Origin: JAPULR01 sp965238215
GTDB lineage: Bacteria > Chloroflexota > Dehalococcoidia > Lucifugimonadales > GCA-2712585
Length of the DNA stretch: 64,000 nt
Reading direction: 5' to 3'
Assembly (NCBI GenBank): GCA_965238215.1
Contig: OZ250180.1
Coordinates: 2,418,001 to 2,482,000 of the forward strand
Position numbers and translations under genes: made by a program. This document shows positions 34,648 to 43,999 of the stretch, one piece after another (the stretch's first letter is position 1; each line of letters opens with the position of its first letter). Below the pieces are notes generated by a model. That model made no database searches and had not been told where the DNA came from. It saw only the letters and a program-made list of their open reading frames with translations.

Positions 34648-35682
34648 ATGGACAGAAAGCGCATCGTGGTAATTGGCGGCGGTACGGGCAGTCATACTGT
34701 CCTCACCGGACTGAAGAGGATGAATTGCGACCTGACCGCCGTGGTTGCGATGAGCGACGACGGAGGCAGCTCCGGGCGTCTGCGGGACGAGTTGGGACAG
34801 CTTCCTCCCGGGGACGTGCGGCAGTGTCTGGTGGCCCTGGCCGACGACGACTGCGCTTCCGAGAGTCTGCGGCGGCTGTTCAACTACCGGTTCACGGCGG
34901 GCGAGGGTCTGAACGGTCACAGCTTTGGCAACTTGCTGCTTTCCGCCCTAACGGACATTACCGGCAGCCCGGACGCCGCCATCCGGGAGGCCTCCCGGAT
35001 GCTGCGGATAAGGGGCGTAGTCCTACCCGTTACGCTGACGGACTCGGCGCTCAGGGCCCAGCTGGCGGACGGCAGCGTCATCGAGGGAGAATCTTGCATT
35101 GACCGGCGGTGCGGAAATTCTCATCTGCCCATCGAACGCGTATATCTGGAGCCATCAGCCAGCGCATACCCGCCAGTGTTGGATGCCATCGCGCAGGCTG
35201 ACGCCGTAGTAATCGGTCCCGGGGACATCTACACCAGCATACTTCCTAACTTCCTGGTGGAGGGCGTGGCGGAAGCGGTGAGAAACTCCCCTGCGGTCAA
35301 GATTTACGTGTGCAACCTGATGACCAAGCCCGGCGAGAGCGACGGGTTCCGCGCTTCCAACTTTCTACGTCTGTTGAGTCTTTACTTGGGCGTGGACAGG
35401 CCTGTTGACTACATGGTCGCCAACGATGCCCCTTTCCCGGAGCACGTACGCCTTCGCTACGAGTTAAGCGGTCAGCATCCGGTATCGATCGACGTGGAGA
35501 ATTGCCGGAAACTCGCTGGTGAAATAGTGAAGGTCCCGATGACCGCCGTGGGGTTCTACGTTCGCCACAACCCCCCCACCCTGGCAGAGGCCATCATGGG
35601 TATAGTGGAATCAGGCGACCGCCAGAAGGTTGCAGTAGGGACTCCCTCCGAGCAGGAGTTGACCGCCTGTATCCTATCGTAA
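34648..35682 (+). CDS. YvcK/CofD-like protein (gluconeogenesis factor family)
   Basis: 344 residues. The nucleotide-binding opening is IVVIGGGTGSHTVLTGLK. MSDDGGSSGRLRDELGQLPP is the family signature, and GHSFGNLLLSALTDI and AVVIGPGDIYTSILPN follow. YvcK proteins bind UDP-GlcNAc and, in Firmicutes, influence GlmS activity and cell-wall precursor flow. The gene sits directly upstream of glmS (31-base gap) on the same strand, which supports that role here. True CofD (F420 synthesis) is the alternative but is less likely given the DDGGSSGRLR signature and the context. Confidence 0.88.
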   Translation: MDRKRIVVIGGGTGSHTVLTGLKRMNCDLTAVVAMSDDGGSSGRLRDELGQLPPGDVRQCLVALADDDCASESLRRLFNYRFTAGEGLNGHSFGNLLLSALTDITGSPDAAIREASRMLRIRGVVLPVTLTDSALRAQLADGSVIEGESCIDRRCGNSHLPIERVYLEPSASAYPPVLDAIAQADAVVIGPGDIYTSILPNFLVEGVAEAVRNSPAVKIYVCNLMTKPGESDGFRASNFLRLLSLYLGVDRPVDYMVANDAPFPEHVRLRYELSGQHPVSIDVENCRKLAGEIVKVPMTAVGFYVRHNPPTLAEAIMGIVESGDRQKVAVGTPSEQELTACILS

Positions 35683-35713
35683 TGCATGTTATACTAGGCC
35701 CAGTTAGCAGGCT

Positions 35714-37558
35714 ATGTGCGGAATAATTGGATATGTTGGTTTTAGGGAGGCGTGGCCTCTAATTCAGGAAGGCTTGCAGCGGCTGGAATACCGCGGCTAC
35801 GACAGCGCGGGCGTGGTGACGCTGGGGTCGGACAAGAAACCGGAATTCCACCAGGCCGTAGGGCGCGTGAAGGACCTGGTTTCTTCCCTCAACGGACGCA
35901 GTCCCCGGGGCACTTTGGGTCTGGGACATACTCGCTGGGCCACCCACGGACGCTCTATTCTCGCTAACACACACCCCCATACGGGCTGCGACGGACGGGT
36001 TGCCTTGGTGCACAACGGCATCGTCGAGAATTTCCTTGAACTGAAAGACTCCCTCATCCTGAAGGGGCATACCTTTACCTCCGAGACGGACAGCGAGGTT
36101 CTGGCCCACCTGATAGAGGAGGGGTTGAACGCAGGGCAGGACTTCTACACCGCCTTCTCCCGAATGGCCGCCCGGATCCGGGGGTCCAACGTGGTGGCGG
36201 CTATCTGGCAGGAAGAGCCCCATAGAATTCTGGGGATGCGGTCGGGGAACGCCGGGGGCATCTCCATCGCTCACCGGGACGGCGAGACGATTTTGGCCAG
36301 CGATCTGGGCGCTCTGGCTCCCTTCGCCAAGGAAGTGCACTTCCTGGAGGACGGGGAGATAGTCTCGGCGACTCCCGACGGCGCGACGTACTTTGACTTT
36401 CGTGGCCGAAGGGTGACCAAGAGGCTTCATCCGATGCCTGAGAACTGGTTTTCAGTGAGCAAAGACGGCTATCGTCACTTCATGCTCAAGGAGATCATGG
36501 AGCAGCCCCTGTCATTGGGCAGCGCTTTTCAGGGGCGCGTGGACCTGCAGTGCGGAAAGGTGGTCCTGGAGGATTTCCCTCTGACGGATGGGGAGATTGC
36601 CAACCTGCGGAGAGTAGTGATCCTGGGCAGCGGCACCAGCCACTACGCTTCTATGGTGGGGCGGCACCTAATAGAGCGGCTGACGGGTCTTCCCGCCGAT
36701 GCGGAAAGCTCATCCGAGTTTCGGTACCGGGAGCCGGTGCTGGACCGCCATACGCTGGTGGTGTCGGTGGGGCAGTCCGGGGAAACTGCGGATACCCTCT
36801 CGGCCATGGAAGAGGCGAAAGAGCGGGGCGCGCGGCTGTTGACCATCTGCAACGTGGAGGGCAGCCAGGCGTCGCGAATGGCGGAGGGTACGCTGGCCAT
36901 GCGAGCCGGACCGGAAATAGGCGTGGCCAGCACCAAGACCTTTGTGGCTTCCATGGGGCTTTTGGCCCTGCTTTCGTTGTATATCAGTCAGGCCAACGGA
37001 TTTATCACGGAACGAACCCGACGAGACCTGCTGAATCGGTTGAACTGCCTGCCCAACCTTATCGGCGCAACCATCGCCGACCACGCCCCATATAAGACTC
37101 TTGCCCGCTGGTTGAGCCAGTACAACCACGTTCTATACCTGGGCCGGGGGATCAACCACCCAATCGCCCTGGAGGGCGCCCTGAAGCTCAAAGAGGTGAG
37201 CTATATCCACGCCGAGGGGTATGCCGCCGGGGAGTTGAAGCACGGACCCATTGCCCTCATCGACCAGCGGATGCCGACGGTAGCATTGGCGCCGCCTTCC
37301 GCCCTCTACGACAAGATGCTCAACAGCATCAAGGAGGTGAAGGCCAGGGATGGCCTCGTGGTAGCCGTGGGCGACCGGGAGGACCGGCGTCTATGCTCTC
37401 AGGTGGACCACCTGCTTCACGTCCCAAAGGTCCACGAGCTGCTGACTCCGTTCGTCACCGTGGCGCCCTTGCAGCTTCTAGCCTACTATGTGGCCGTAGA
37501 GCGCGGCTGCGACGTGGACCAGCCGCGAAATCTGGCCAAGTCCGTCACCGTTGAGTAG
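35714..37558 (+). CDS. glmS: Glutamine-fructose-6-phosphate aminotransferase (isomerising)
   Basis: 614 residues. N-terminal Ntn-type glutaminase begins MCGIIGYVG, with the nucleophile Cys exposed after Met removal; EYRGYDSAG and GHTRWATHG follow. Two SIS domains (about 290-430 and 460-590) bear LGSGTSHYAS, VSQSGET-like SVGQSGETADT, and KEVSYIHAEGYAAGELKHGP. The C-terminus PRNLAKSVTVE is diagnostic. It makes glucosamine 6-phosphate for UDP-GlcNAc. yvcK precedes it and a glycosyltransferase follows. No glmS ribozyme is recognised in the 31-base gap, which is too short for one. Confidence 0.97.
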   Translation: MCGIIGYVGFREAWPLIQEGLQRLEYRGYDSAGVVTLGSDKKPEFHQAVGRVKDLVSSLNGRSPRGTLGLGHTRWATHGRSILANTHPHTGCDGRVALVHNGIVENFLELKDSLILKGHTFTSETDSEVLAHLIEEGLNAGQDFYTAFSRMAARIRGSNVVAAIWQEEPHRILGMRSGNAGGISIAHRDGETILASDLGALAPFAKEVHFLEDGEIVSATPDGATYFDFRGRRVTKRLHPMPENWFSVSKDGYRHFMLKEIMEQPLSLGSAFQGRVDLQCGKVVLEDFPLTDGEIANLRRVVILGSGTSHYASMVGRHLIERLTGLPADAESSSEFRYREPVLDRHTLVVSVGQSGETADTLSAMEEAKERGARLLTICNVEGSQASRMAEGTLAMRAGPEIGVASTKTFVASMGLLALLSLYISQANGFITERTRRDLLNRLNCLPNLIGATIADHAPYKTLARWLSQYNHVLYLGRGINHPIALEGALKLKEVSYIHAEGYAAGELKHGPIALIDQRMPTVALAPPSALYDKMLNSIKEVKARDGLVVAVGDREDRRLCSQVDHLLHVPKVHELLTPFVTVAPLQLLAYYVAVERGCDVDQPRNLAKSVTVE

Positions 37559-37590
37559 ACGGAAATCACGCTAAGACGACAACCAGAGTC

Positions 37591-38310
37591 ATGCTAGAGG
37601 GACTGCCAAAGATATCCGTCATCGTTCCCACCTACAATGAGGTGGACAACGTAGAAGACTTGATAGAGGGCTTGCGCTCGGTGCTAGCGGGCGCGGATTT
37701 CCAGATAGTGGTGGTGGACGACAACAGCGCCGACGGTACCTACTACGCGGTAAAGCAGATTGCCGAGCGGGACCACCAGGTGACGCCGATCCTCCGACCG
37801 GGCAAGCTGGGTCTGGCCAGCGCCGTTCTTCACGGTTTCAGGGCGTCCGACGGCAAGCTTATAGTGATGATGGACTCGGACCTTTCGCACCGCCCGCAGG
37901 ACCTTCCCGAACTGCTGGAAGCGGCCAGGGAGTCGGACATCGTAATAGGCTCACGGTACGTGGATGGCGGCTCCATAGTTGGAATGACGCCCTACCGGAA
38001 ACTAGCCAGCCGGGTTTCCATCAGCATATCCCGGATGATGCTAGGGCTGCCTTATCAGGACACGACGTCCGGGTTCGCCGTTTTCCGACGAGGCGTACTG
38101 GACTACGTGGCGCCCAAGCTGGAACCTAACGGATTCAAGCTGCTGCTGGAGGTGTTGGTGAAGTGTCCCAAGGCGCAGGTGGCGGAAGTCCCAATCACCT
38201 TTGTGAATCGTAGAAAGGGACGTTCCAAATTCGGCGCGGAAGAAGTGTTTAAGTTTCTCCGGCTGTGCTATGACCTACGCCGAGATCAGGGAAGCGCCAA
38301 TCAGGACTAG
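37591..38310 (+). CDS. Family 2 glycosyltransferase, polyprenol-phosphate mannosyltransferase-like
   Basis: 239 residues of GT-A fold: ISVIVPTYNEVDNVEDLIEG, VVVDDNSADGT, and VMMDSDLSHRPQDLPELLE with the metal-binding DSD. GSRYVDGGSIVGMTPYR and TTSGFAVFRR are typical of Dpm1-like dolichol/polyprenol-phosphate mannose synthases. No C-terminal transmembrane domain is present. It probably transfers a sugar from a nucleotide donor to a lipid phosphate. It is the last gene of the yvcK-glmS run, 33 bases after glmS, and converges with a small minus-strand gene. Confidence 0.88.
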   Translation: MLEGLPKISVIVPTYNEVDNVEDLIEGLRSVLAGADFQIVVVDDNSADGTYYAVKQIAERDHQVTPILRPGKLGLASAVLHGFRASDGKLIVMMDSDLSHRPQDLPELLEAARESDIVIGSRYVDGGSIVGMTPYRKLASRVSISISRMMLGLPYQDTTSGFAVFRRGVLDYVAPKLEPNGFKLLLEVLVKCPKAQVAEVPITFVNRRKGRSKFGAEEVFKFLRLCYDLRRDQGSANQD

Positions 38311-38319
38311 CCCCCGGCC

Positions 38320-38532
38320 CTAGGCCCCTTTGCCGTCGAGCCAATGCAGAACCCGGGTGGAGAGTGGTCGCAGCAAACGTGCACCCAAGGCTATGACTGC
38401 CACGCCCGCCACCACTACCGGCGGCCCACCGACGTGAGAACCCGATATGGCCACCGCGGCGCCAAGCAACACTATCAGTATTGATAGGAGGGCCCGTCTG
38501 ACGTCGGCTGCGTTAATTGGACTGCTACTCAT
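38320..38532 (-). CDS. Small two-helix membrane protein, unknown
   Basis: 70 residues with two hydrophobic helices: LLSILIVLLGAAVAISG (about 15-32) and GPPVVVAGVAVIALGARLL (about 35-53). It ends with a basic/aromatic tail WLDGKGA. The ribosome-binding site is weak. There is no recognised family; evidence is only membrane-like composition and an open frame in a gap between convergent neighbours. Confidence 0.4.
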   Translation of the reverse strand: MSSSPINAADVRRALLSILIVLLGAAVAISGSHVGGPPVVVAGVAVIALGARLLRPLSTRVLHWLDGKGA

Positions 38533-38767
38533 ATTGTCAGGTCAAGCGAAGAATGGGACGCCCACTTCGAGATCCTCAGTCAGGCTCCCAATGGCGATGG
38601 GCATAGAGTATCCAACCCTTGAATAGCCGTCAAGACGGCGGGTGTTGAAGGTCTATTGGTGGTAAACTATCAATCCGCAGCTATGAGTAGAAGGGAATGC
38701 AAGAGAGCCGCGCCTGCCTGGGATCACTGCTACGCCCTGAATAGAAGGCAAGGGCGGCTAGTAACCC

Positions 38768-39250
38768 ATGATTGATGCCCTGGCTGTAGTTGGCATGGCC
38801 GCCGTACCTGTCGGGGAGCTCCGATTCGCCGTTCCCTGGGCCATGATTCACTTCGGCTTCCCCTGGTATCAGGCCTTCGTCCTCGCCCTAATCGGCAACC
38901 TGATTCCAGTCCTGATACTGCCAGGACTGCTTCAACGGCTGGGGTATTTGCTACTGAAAGCGCCCAAGCCCCTTGGTAGCGTCGTACAGTGGCGCATCGA
39001 GAGGCTCAAGGGGGGAGCCGGGACCTGGGTGGAAAGGTACGGACGATGGGCGTTGGTCCCCTTCGTGGCGACGCCGCTGCCCTTCACAGGCGCCTGGACG
39101 GGCTGCCTGCTGGCGTGGGCGATGGACGTTCACCCCAGGAAGTCAATGCCGATGTTGGCACTGGGCGTTCTGATAGCGGCGATTTTGGTGACGACGCTAA
39201 CGGGGTTAGGAGTTTCGATAAGCGTGTTCCTGGCTGAACAGTCGGAATAG
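38768..39250 (+). CDS. Small multidrug-export-like membrane protein (PF06695/COG2426)
   Basis: 160 residues, four membrane segments. Family landmarks are seen: VPVGELRFAVPWAM near the N-terminus and PFVATPLPFTGAWTG in the third quarter, with GVLIAAILVTTLTGLG at the end. It belongs to COG2426, a putative small membrane transporter family of uncertain substrate. ATG 38768 has no strong ribosome-binding site. Confidence 0.8.
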   Translation: MIDALAVVGMAAVPVGELRFAVPWAMIHFGFPWYQAFVLALIGNLIPVLILPGLLQRLGYLLLKAPKPLGSVVQWRIERLKGGAGTWVERYGRWALVPFVATPLPFTGAWTGCLLAWAMDVHPRKSMPMLALGVLIAAILVTTLTGLGVSISVFLAEQSE

Positions 39251-39282
39251 GGAAAGAAATAAAAAGGGAGGATTCACAGAAT

Positions 39283-39651
39283 ATGTACGATGATTCGCGT
39301 AATAACTTGGCTTCTCTAATCAAGCGGCATAGGCTTTCTGCCGTTGCCAACGGTGTGCTGATAGGGATGGGGATCTTCTTTGGGGTCTTTTTCGGGTTTA
39401 GCGGACTGATAGGATTGGTGGGAATAATCGCTGGGGTGGGGCTGGAGATGTGGCAACGGAATCGGATTCCTAAGGGGCACGATGAATCCTTGGTTAAGCG
39501 CCATAGGCTTTCTGCCGCTGCCAACGGGGCACTTGTAGGGATGGGAATCTTCTTTGTGCTCTTTAGCGCGTATATAGGAATTGTGGGAATCGTCGCCGGG
39601 GTGGGCCTGGAGCTTTGGCAGCGCAGCCGGGTTTCTAAGGAGTTTGGTTAG
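39283..39651 (+). CDS. Membrane protein made of two tandem copies of a 60-residue module
   Basis: 122 residues behind GGGAGGATTC. Residues 11-69 and 70-122 are near duplicates: SLIKRHRLSAVANGVLIGMG / SLVKRHRLSAAANGALVGMG, then GIIAGVGLEMWQRNR / GIVAGVGLELWQRSR. Each copy is a basic start, a hydrophobic helix pair and an amphipathic basic end. A family is not recognised. The DNA of the two copies is also similar, suggesting a fairly young internal duplication. It is 32 bases after the multidrug-like gene and may be co-transcribed. Confidence 0.7.
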   Translation: MYDDSRNNLASLIKRHRLSAVANGVLIGMGIFFGVFFGFSGLIGLVGIIAGVGLEMWQRNRIPKGHDESLVKRHRLSAAANGALVGMGIFFVLFSAYIGIVGIVAGVGLELWQRSRVSKEFG

Positions 39652-40166
39652 GCGAAACGCCCACGGCGCGGCTCTGCCCGCGTCTACTATTTCAACGTTC
39701 GGTCCATGACAGGAATTTGGCAGGGGGCCGTCTTTCTGGTCGTTTAGGACGCATAGCGAGGATTTTCACTACTAGGAATCGGTTCGCAAACGCGCTGACG
39801 GTAACGAAGGGGGGCGAATTGCGGACGTGGTCGCCTGTGAAGGGATGTCCCTGAGGAGTCGGGAGAGAAGGGGATGGGTCCCCCGCATCCTCGAGGACAA
39901 CGGAGATTGGGGAGGGGCGGTTCGCGAACCGCCCCTATGGGGAGTGCGGCGCTGGCATGACATGTGGTGGTGGAAATGCAGCGGGGGAGGAATGGCGATT
40001 ATACAAGGGTCTCCATCCGCGGGAAAGGGGGGGATGGGTCCCCGCATCCGCGAGGACAACGGAGATTGGGGAGGGGGGGTTCGCGAACCGCCCCTATGGG
40101 GAGTGCGGCGCTGGCATGACATGTGGTGGTGGAAATGCAGCGGGGGAGGAAGGGTGAGGTTAGGGG
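39652..40166. repeat. 515-base intergenic region with a duplicated 120-base block
   Basis: Two near-identical blocks lie 159 bases apart (39871-39991 and 40031-40150). Each begins with the gatgggtccccgcatccgcgaggac repeat. Each then has a palindrome ggggcggttc-gcgaaccgcccc (39914-39935, with a slightly degraded copy at about 40075-40096), the tatggggagtgcggcgctgg stretch and catgacatgtggtggtgg. No gene; open frames here only follow the repeat. The duplication copied three nested elements together. Confidence 0.85.
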
Positions 40167-43013
40167 TTACTGGCCTGAGGCCCGTTGGAGGATAGCCTCT
40201 ATCTCATCTAGCTGATGGCCCAGGCCTTCCAGCGCCCGCCGCAGTTCATCGATTTCATCCGGCGTAAGCGTCACGTCATCCGTGGGCGTGGTGAAGCTGG
40301 ACGACGAGGACGGCCCAGGCGTCGGCCTTGGGGACACAGGTTGTGGGAAAGTTATGCCGGCGTCTTCCGCCACGGCGGGCGCCACGGCGGGAATCTCTCC
40401 TTTGAGAGCCCGCACTGCGTCATCCAGAGTAGGCTGCATAACCACCCGACTGCCGTCGGCCAAAATTATGCGGCGGAGCTCTGGGAATTCCAGCGCCTCC
40501 GGCTTCAGGAAGATGGGTTCGGCGTACAGGATTGAATCGCCCACGGGAATAACCAACATGTTGCCGCGCTGCACTTCAGAACCCACCTGACCCCATAGGG
40601 TGAACTGCTGCGAAATGGCGGCGTCGTTGTCTATGCGGGCCTCAATCTGGTTGGGGCCGAGGATGCTCTTGCCTTCGGGGAAGCTGAACAGCACCATTTC
40701 ACCATAGTTGGGGGCGTCGTTGCGTACGGCAATCCACGCCTTGAGCGGGTCGCGCCTGTCGGGAGTGAAGGGCTGAATGAGCAGGAACTCTTCCTTTTCT
40801 TCGTCCGGCAGCCTGGCCAGGATGTAGTAGGGGTCGAGGCTGCCCTCACGTCCGAAGGAGCTCTGGACGGGAATGGACCACTGGTCGCCCTTCTGGAAGA
40901 AGGTCTCCGGGTTGGTCATGTGGTATTGGAGCAGCATGCGAGTTTGGACGGTGAACATGTCCCGCGGGTAGCGGACGTGGTCCTTCAGATAGTCGGGCAA
41001 CTCCTCCATGTTCTTGAACAGGCCAGGGAAGATCTTGCGGTAGCTCCGAATTAGCGGGTCGTCCGGGTCGGAGACGTAGTAGTCGACAGTGCCGTTGTAG
41101 GTGTCCGCCACCGCCTTGACACTGTTGCGTATGTAGTTGAAGCCCGTGCCTTCCCAGGGGGTGGAGTAGGGGTACTGGGGCGTTGTGGTGTATCCGTCCT
41201 GGATGAAGAAGATGCGCCCGTCCGCCACAACCTGGTAGGGATCGCTGTCCGGCGTGAGGAAGGGGGTGATGGTGGCGAAGCGCTCTGGCACGGTCCGGCG
41301 GTACTGAATGCGGCTCTTAGAGTTATCGACCTGACCGGAGATGAAGATGTTAATGTCTCGGAACTGCCAGGCGTAGGCGGCCCTTCGGACGATATTGCTT
41401 AAGCCGACGCCGCCGGTTCCGGCGTACTCGCGGAAAACCGGCTCGGCGCCTTCGCCCTGGTAGTCCAACTCCGGCTGAGTTGAACGGACGATAACGAAGG
41501 GGAGGCTCTTCAGACCGTAGTAAACGCCTGCTTCAGTGAGGGCCAACTCCTCGTAACCCTCGGCGGGAGAGGCGGGAACGTCCTTGAGCAGCATCTGGGG
41601 CTGACCGTTGGCGTTGACCTCGTTGACGCCGCTGACGGCTACACCGTGGCCGTGGGTATAGACCAAGTGACGGTTCACCCAGTTCTGGGCTTCCTCCGGG
41701 AGCTTCTCCGAGGAGATCTCCCGGCTGGACAGCATCACTTGCTGAACCTCGCCGTTTAGCGTGTACCGGTCGACGCCTACGCTTGCGAAATCGTAGAAGA
41801 ACTGGACGAACTCCACCTGGTTGTAGATTTCCCCAAGGGGTCGTTCGTCCCACAGCCGGATGTTTTCGATGGTGCCCCGGTTTTCTTCGATGGCTTCAGG
41901 CGTGATTGTGTCGAGGCCCAGGTGGTTCCGCTCCGTCTGATGGTCTATTCCGAAAGCCTGGCGTGTGAAGGCGATGTTGTTGACCAGATACTTCTCTTCC
42001 TTTTCGAACTCGTTGGGTTCTACTTGGAAGCGCTGCACCACGTTGGGGAAGACGCCGCCCACGAGAATGGCCATGCCAAGCCAGAGGCCGACGGCGCTAA
42101 GTATCATGCGGTATCCGGGGCGGAAGGCGCCTGCAATCATAAGGCCGCCGCTGACCAGGGCTATGATGGTCAGGATGGTTCGGACGGTTATGCGGGCGTT
42201 ATCGTCGGTGAAGCCCACGCCAAAGACGGCGCCGGCGTCGGAGTAAAGAAGCTCCCACCGGCCAATCCAGTGGCCGGCGGCGATGATGATGAACAGGGCG
42301 GCTCCGATGGCCGCCCCGTGAATTTTTACGTTGCGGGGAATGGTGATGTTGCGTTCCCTGAGCCCGAAGAGGACCAGGTAGAGGCCCAGCACGATGATGA
42401 GGATGACAATGGCGGCGCCGAGGAACCATCCGCGGATGAAGCCGAGGAAGGGGAGGGTAAAGACGTAGAAGTCCACGCCCTTGTTGAATATGGGCTCGGC
42501 CAGGGGAGATACGGCACCGGTGGCTTCGTCCACCTGGGTGAATGGGGTGGAATTCAGGTACTTGAGCACCGTTTCCCATCGACCCGCAGCTGCCGCACCG
42601 ACGGCGGCGGCCGCAACGATGGCGACAACGGAAGCGGCCAGCGCCAGCGCACGTCGTATGGCATCGTAAGCCGCCCGGGTGAGGGTGGTAGGCGTGTCGC
42701 TTCGAGTGAGGCGGAATACCAGGTATATGTTGGGAACTAGAAGGGCAGCGAAGATAGCGGCGCTGGCAAAGAACAGCCAAATCCGCGTGGTTAATATCTT
42801 TTGGAAGACGCTTACGTATCCAAGGCTGTCGAACCAGAGCCAGTCGGTGTAAACGCTCTTGCCCCAGGAAAGCCCGATTATGAGAAAAAGGACGAGGGTT
42901 CCGGCGGCCACCCATCGGACGGAGCGGCTGCTCCACATGGGAAGGTTAAGGTCGCCCACGTCTATGGGGCCGCGTCGACCAGCGTTGCCGTTATCTCCGT
43001 ACTGGTTGCTCAT
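40167..43013 (-). CDS. UPF0182 family integral membrane protein
   Basis: 948 residues. The N-terminal third has about seven transmembrane helices (starting WVAAGTLVLFLIIGLSW near residue 34). The rest is a large extracytoplasmic domain with family phrases such as VNRHLVYTHGHGVAVS and RDMFTVQTRMLLQYHM followed by NPETFFQKGDQW. A Pro/Ser-rich linker precedes a short C-terminal helix (about 915-945, PDEIDELRRALEGLGHQL). The function of UPF0182 is unknown. It is a single gene between a repeat-rich gap and a polysaccharide deacetylase. Confidence 0.92.
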   Translation of the reverse strand: MSNQYGDNGNAGRRGPIDVGDLNLPMWSSRSVRWVAAGTLVLFLIIGLSWGKSVYTDWLWFDSLGYVSVFQKILTTRIWLFFASAAIFAALLVPNIYLVFRLTRSDTPTTLTRAAYDAIRRALALAASVVAIVAAAAVGAAAAGRWETVLKYLNSTPFTQVDEATGAVSPLAEPIFNKGVDFYVFTLPFLGFIRGWFLGAAIVILIIVLGLYLVLFGLRERNITIPRNVKIHGAAIGAALFIIIAAGHWIGRWELLYSDAGAVFGVGFTDDNARITVRTILTIIALVSGGLMIAGAFRPGYRMILSAVGLWLGMAILVGGVFPNVVQRFQVEPNEFEKEEKYLVNNIAFTRQAFGIDHQTERNHLGLDTITPEAIEENRGTIENIRLWDERPLGEIYNQVEFVQFFYDFASVGVDRYTLNGEVQQVMLSSREISSEKLPEEAQNWVNRHLVYTHGHGVAVSGVNEVNANGQPQMLLKDVPASPAEGYEELALTEAGVYYGLKSLPFVIVRSTQPELDYQGEGAEPVFREYAGTGGVGLSNIVRRAAYAWQFRDINIFISGQVDNSKSRIQYRRTVPERFATITPFLTPDSDPYQVVADGRIFFIQDGYTTTPQYPYSTPWEGTGFNYIRNSVKAVADTYNGTVDYYVSDPDDPLIRSYRKIFPGLFKNMEELPDYLKDHVRYPRDMFTVQTRMLLQYHMTNPETFFQKGDQWSIPVQSSFGREGSLDPYYILARLPDEEKEEFLLIQPFTPDRRDPLKAWIAVRNDAPNYGEMVLFSFPEGKSILGPNQIEARIDNDAAISQQFTLWGQVGSEVQRGNMLVIPVGDSILYAEPIFLKPEALEFPELRRIILADGSRVVMQPTLDDAVRALKGEIPAVAPAVAEDAGITFPQPVSPRPTPGPSSSSSFTTPTDDVTLTPDEIDELRRALEGLGHQLDEIEAILQRASGQ

Positions 43014-43143
43014 TCATCCTTTCGGGTATGGGCGCTTTGGCTAGAAAGCAGCCCGCTGTGGTGGTGCATTGTAAATTGCCCTTGGATGGGAGTCAATGGC
43101 TAGGGCGGGGGATATTGGGGATGACAAGGGTCGGTGGCTAGTG

Positions 43144-43947
43144 TTAAGCCCACATATCTGCAACGTCGATGGCGCGCATGAAGGCGACATTGGGGAAGCT
43201 GCGGATGTAGTTGATGAGCTTCTCCAGCATCAGGAGCCGCCCTGGCCGGCCGATGACGTGGGGGTGCATGGTGAGGTGAAAGGAGCGACCGTAACGGTAG
43301 AGGCCGTCGAATTCCGCCTTCCAGCTTAGAAGCACCTCGTCAGGACTCTTCATCGGCCCCGTTCTGCCCATGGCGGGGGAGTAGGAGAAATGGGGCGCGT
43401 CGTCCAGAAGCCAGTGGATAGGCAGTTCTACAAGTGAACCCTTGGGCGTGTCTACGAGGTACGGCGCGTCGTCTCCCATCAGGCTGGTGTCGTAACGAAA
43501 ATCAAGGGAGGCCAGATACTGGAGGGAGTGTTGGCTTAGCTCCCATGCGGGGGAGCGGTAGCCCAGGGGCCGGGACCCGGTGGTCTGCTCCAGTATGCCG
43601 ATGCCCTTCTCCAACACCTGCCATTCCTGCTCCGGGGAGAGGGTGGCGGGCGGCTCGTGCATGTAGCCGTGGTGCCCTACCTCGTGTCCCTTCCGTACGA
43701 TGTCGGCCATCAGGTCCGCGTTGTTCTCCGCAATGAATCCTGGGACGAAGAAGGTGCTCTTGATTTCGTAGTCGTCCAGCAGGTCGAGGATTCTGGGCAT
43801 GGCGACCTTGGGGCCGTACTCGCCCATTGATAGGGCGGTGGGCATGTTGACGGCCTCCGGGTTGCGGTTGATGGTACCGCTGGCGCCGTCTATGTCAAAG
43901 GTAAGGAGCGCCACGCATTGTATGTCGCCGGGCCATATTCCAGCCAT
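43144..43947 (-). CDS. Polysaccharide deacetylase family protein (CE4-like)
   Basis: 267 residues with the NodB-type barrel. LLTFDIDGASGT holds the first metal Asp; VRKGHEVGHHGYMHEPP the His-His pair; YRSPAWELSQHSL and LELPIHWLLDD-like segments and HLTMHPHVIGRPGR follow. It resembles the PuuE/COG0726 group that acts on amides, including N-acetyl sugars or allantoin-type substrates. The substrate is not readable. No signal peptide is evident. Confidence 0.85.
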   Translation of the reverse strand: MAGIWPGDIQCVALLTFDIDGASGTINRNPEAVNMPTALSMGEYGPKVAMPRILDLLDDYEIKSTFFVPGFIAENNADLMADIVRKGHEVGHHGYMHEPPATLSPEQEWQVLEKGIGILEQTTGSRPLGYRSPAWELSQHSLQYLASLDFRYDTSLMGDDAPYLVDTPKGSLVELPIHWLLDDAPHFSYSPAMGRTGPMKSPDEVLLSWKAEFDGLYRYGRSFHLTMHPHVIGRPGRLLMLEKLINYIRSFPNVAFMRAIDVADMWA

Positions 43948-43999
43948 TTCCCCTCCTTTTGTGGGCCTAGATGCGTTATGTTAATTGACAGAGGTTTCT

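Noticed and set aside
39827..40195. Open frames in the repeat region left of UPF0182
   Set aside because: The reading follows the duplicated repeat block and repeats itself; it is a by-product of the duplication.
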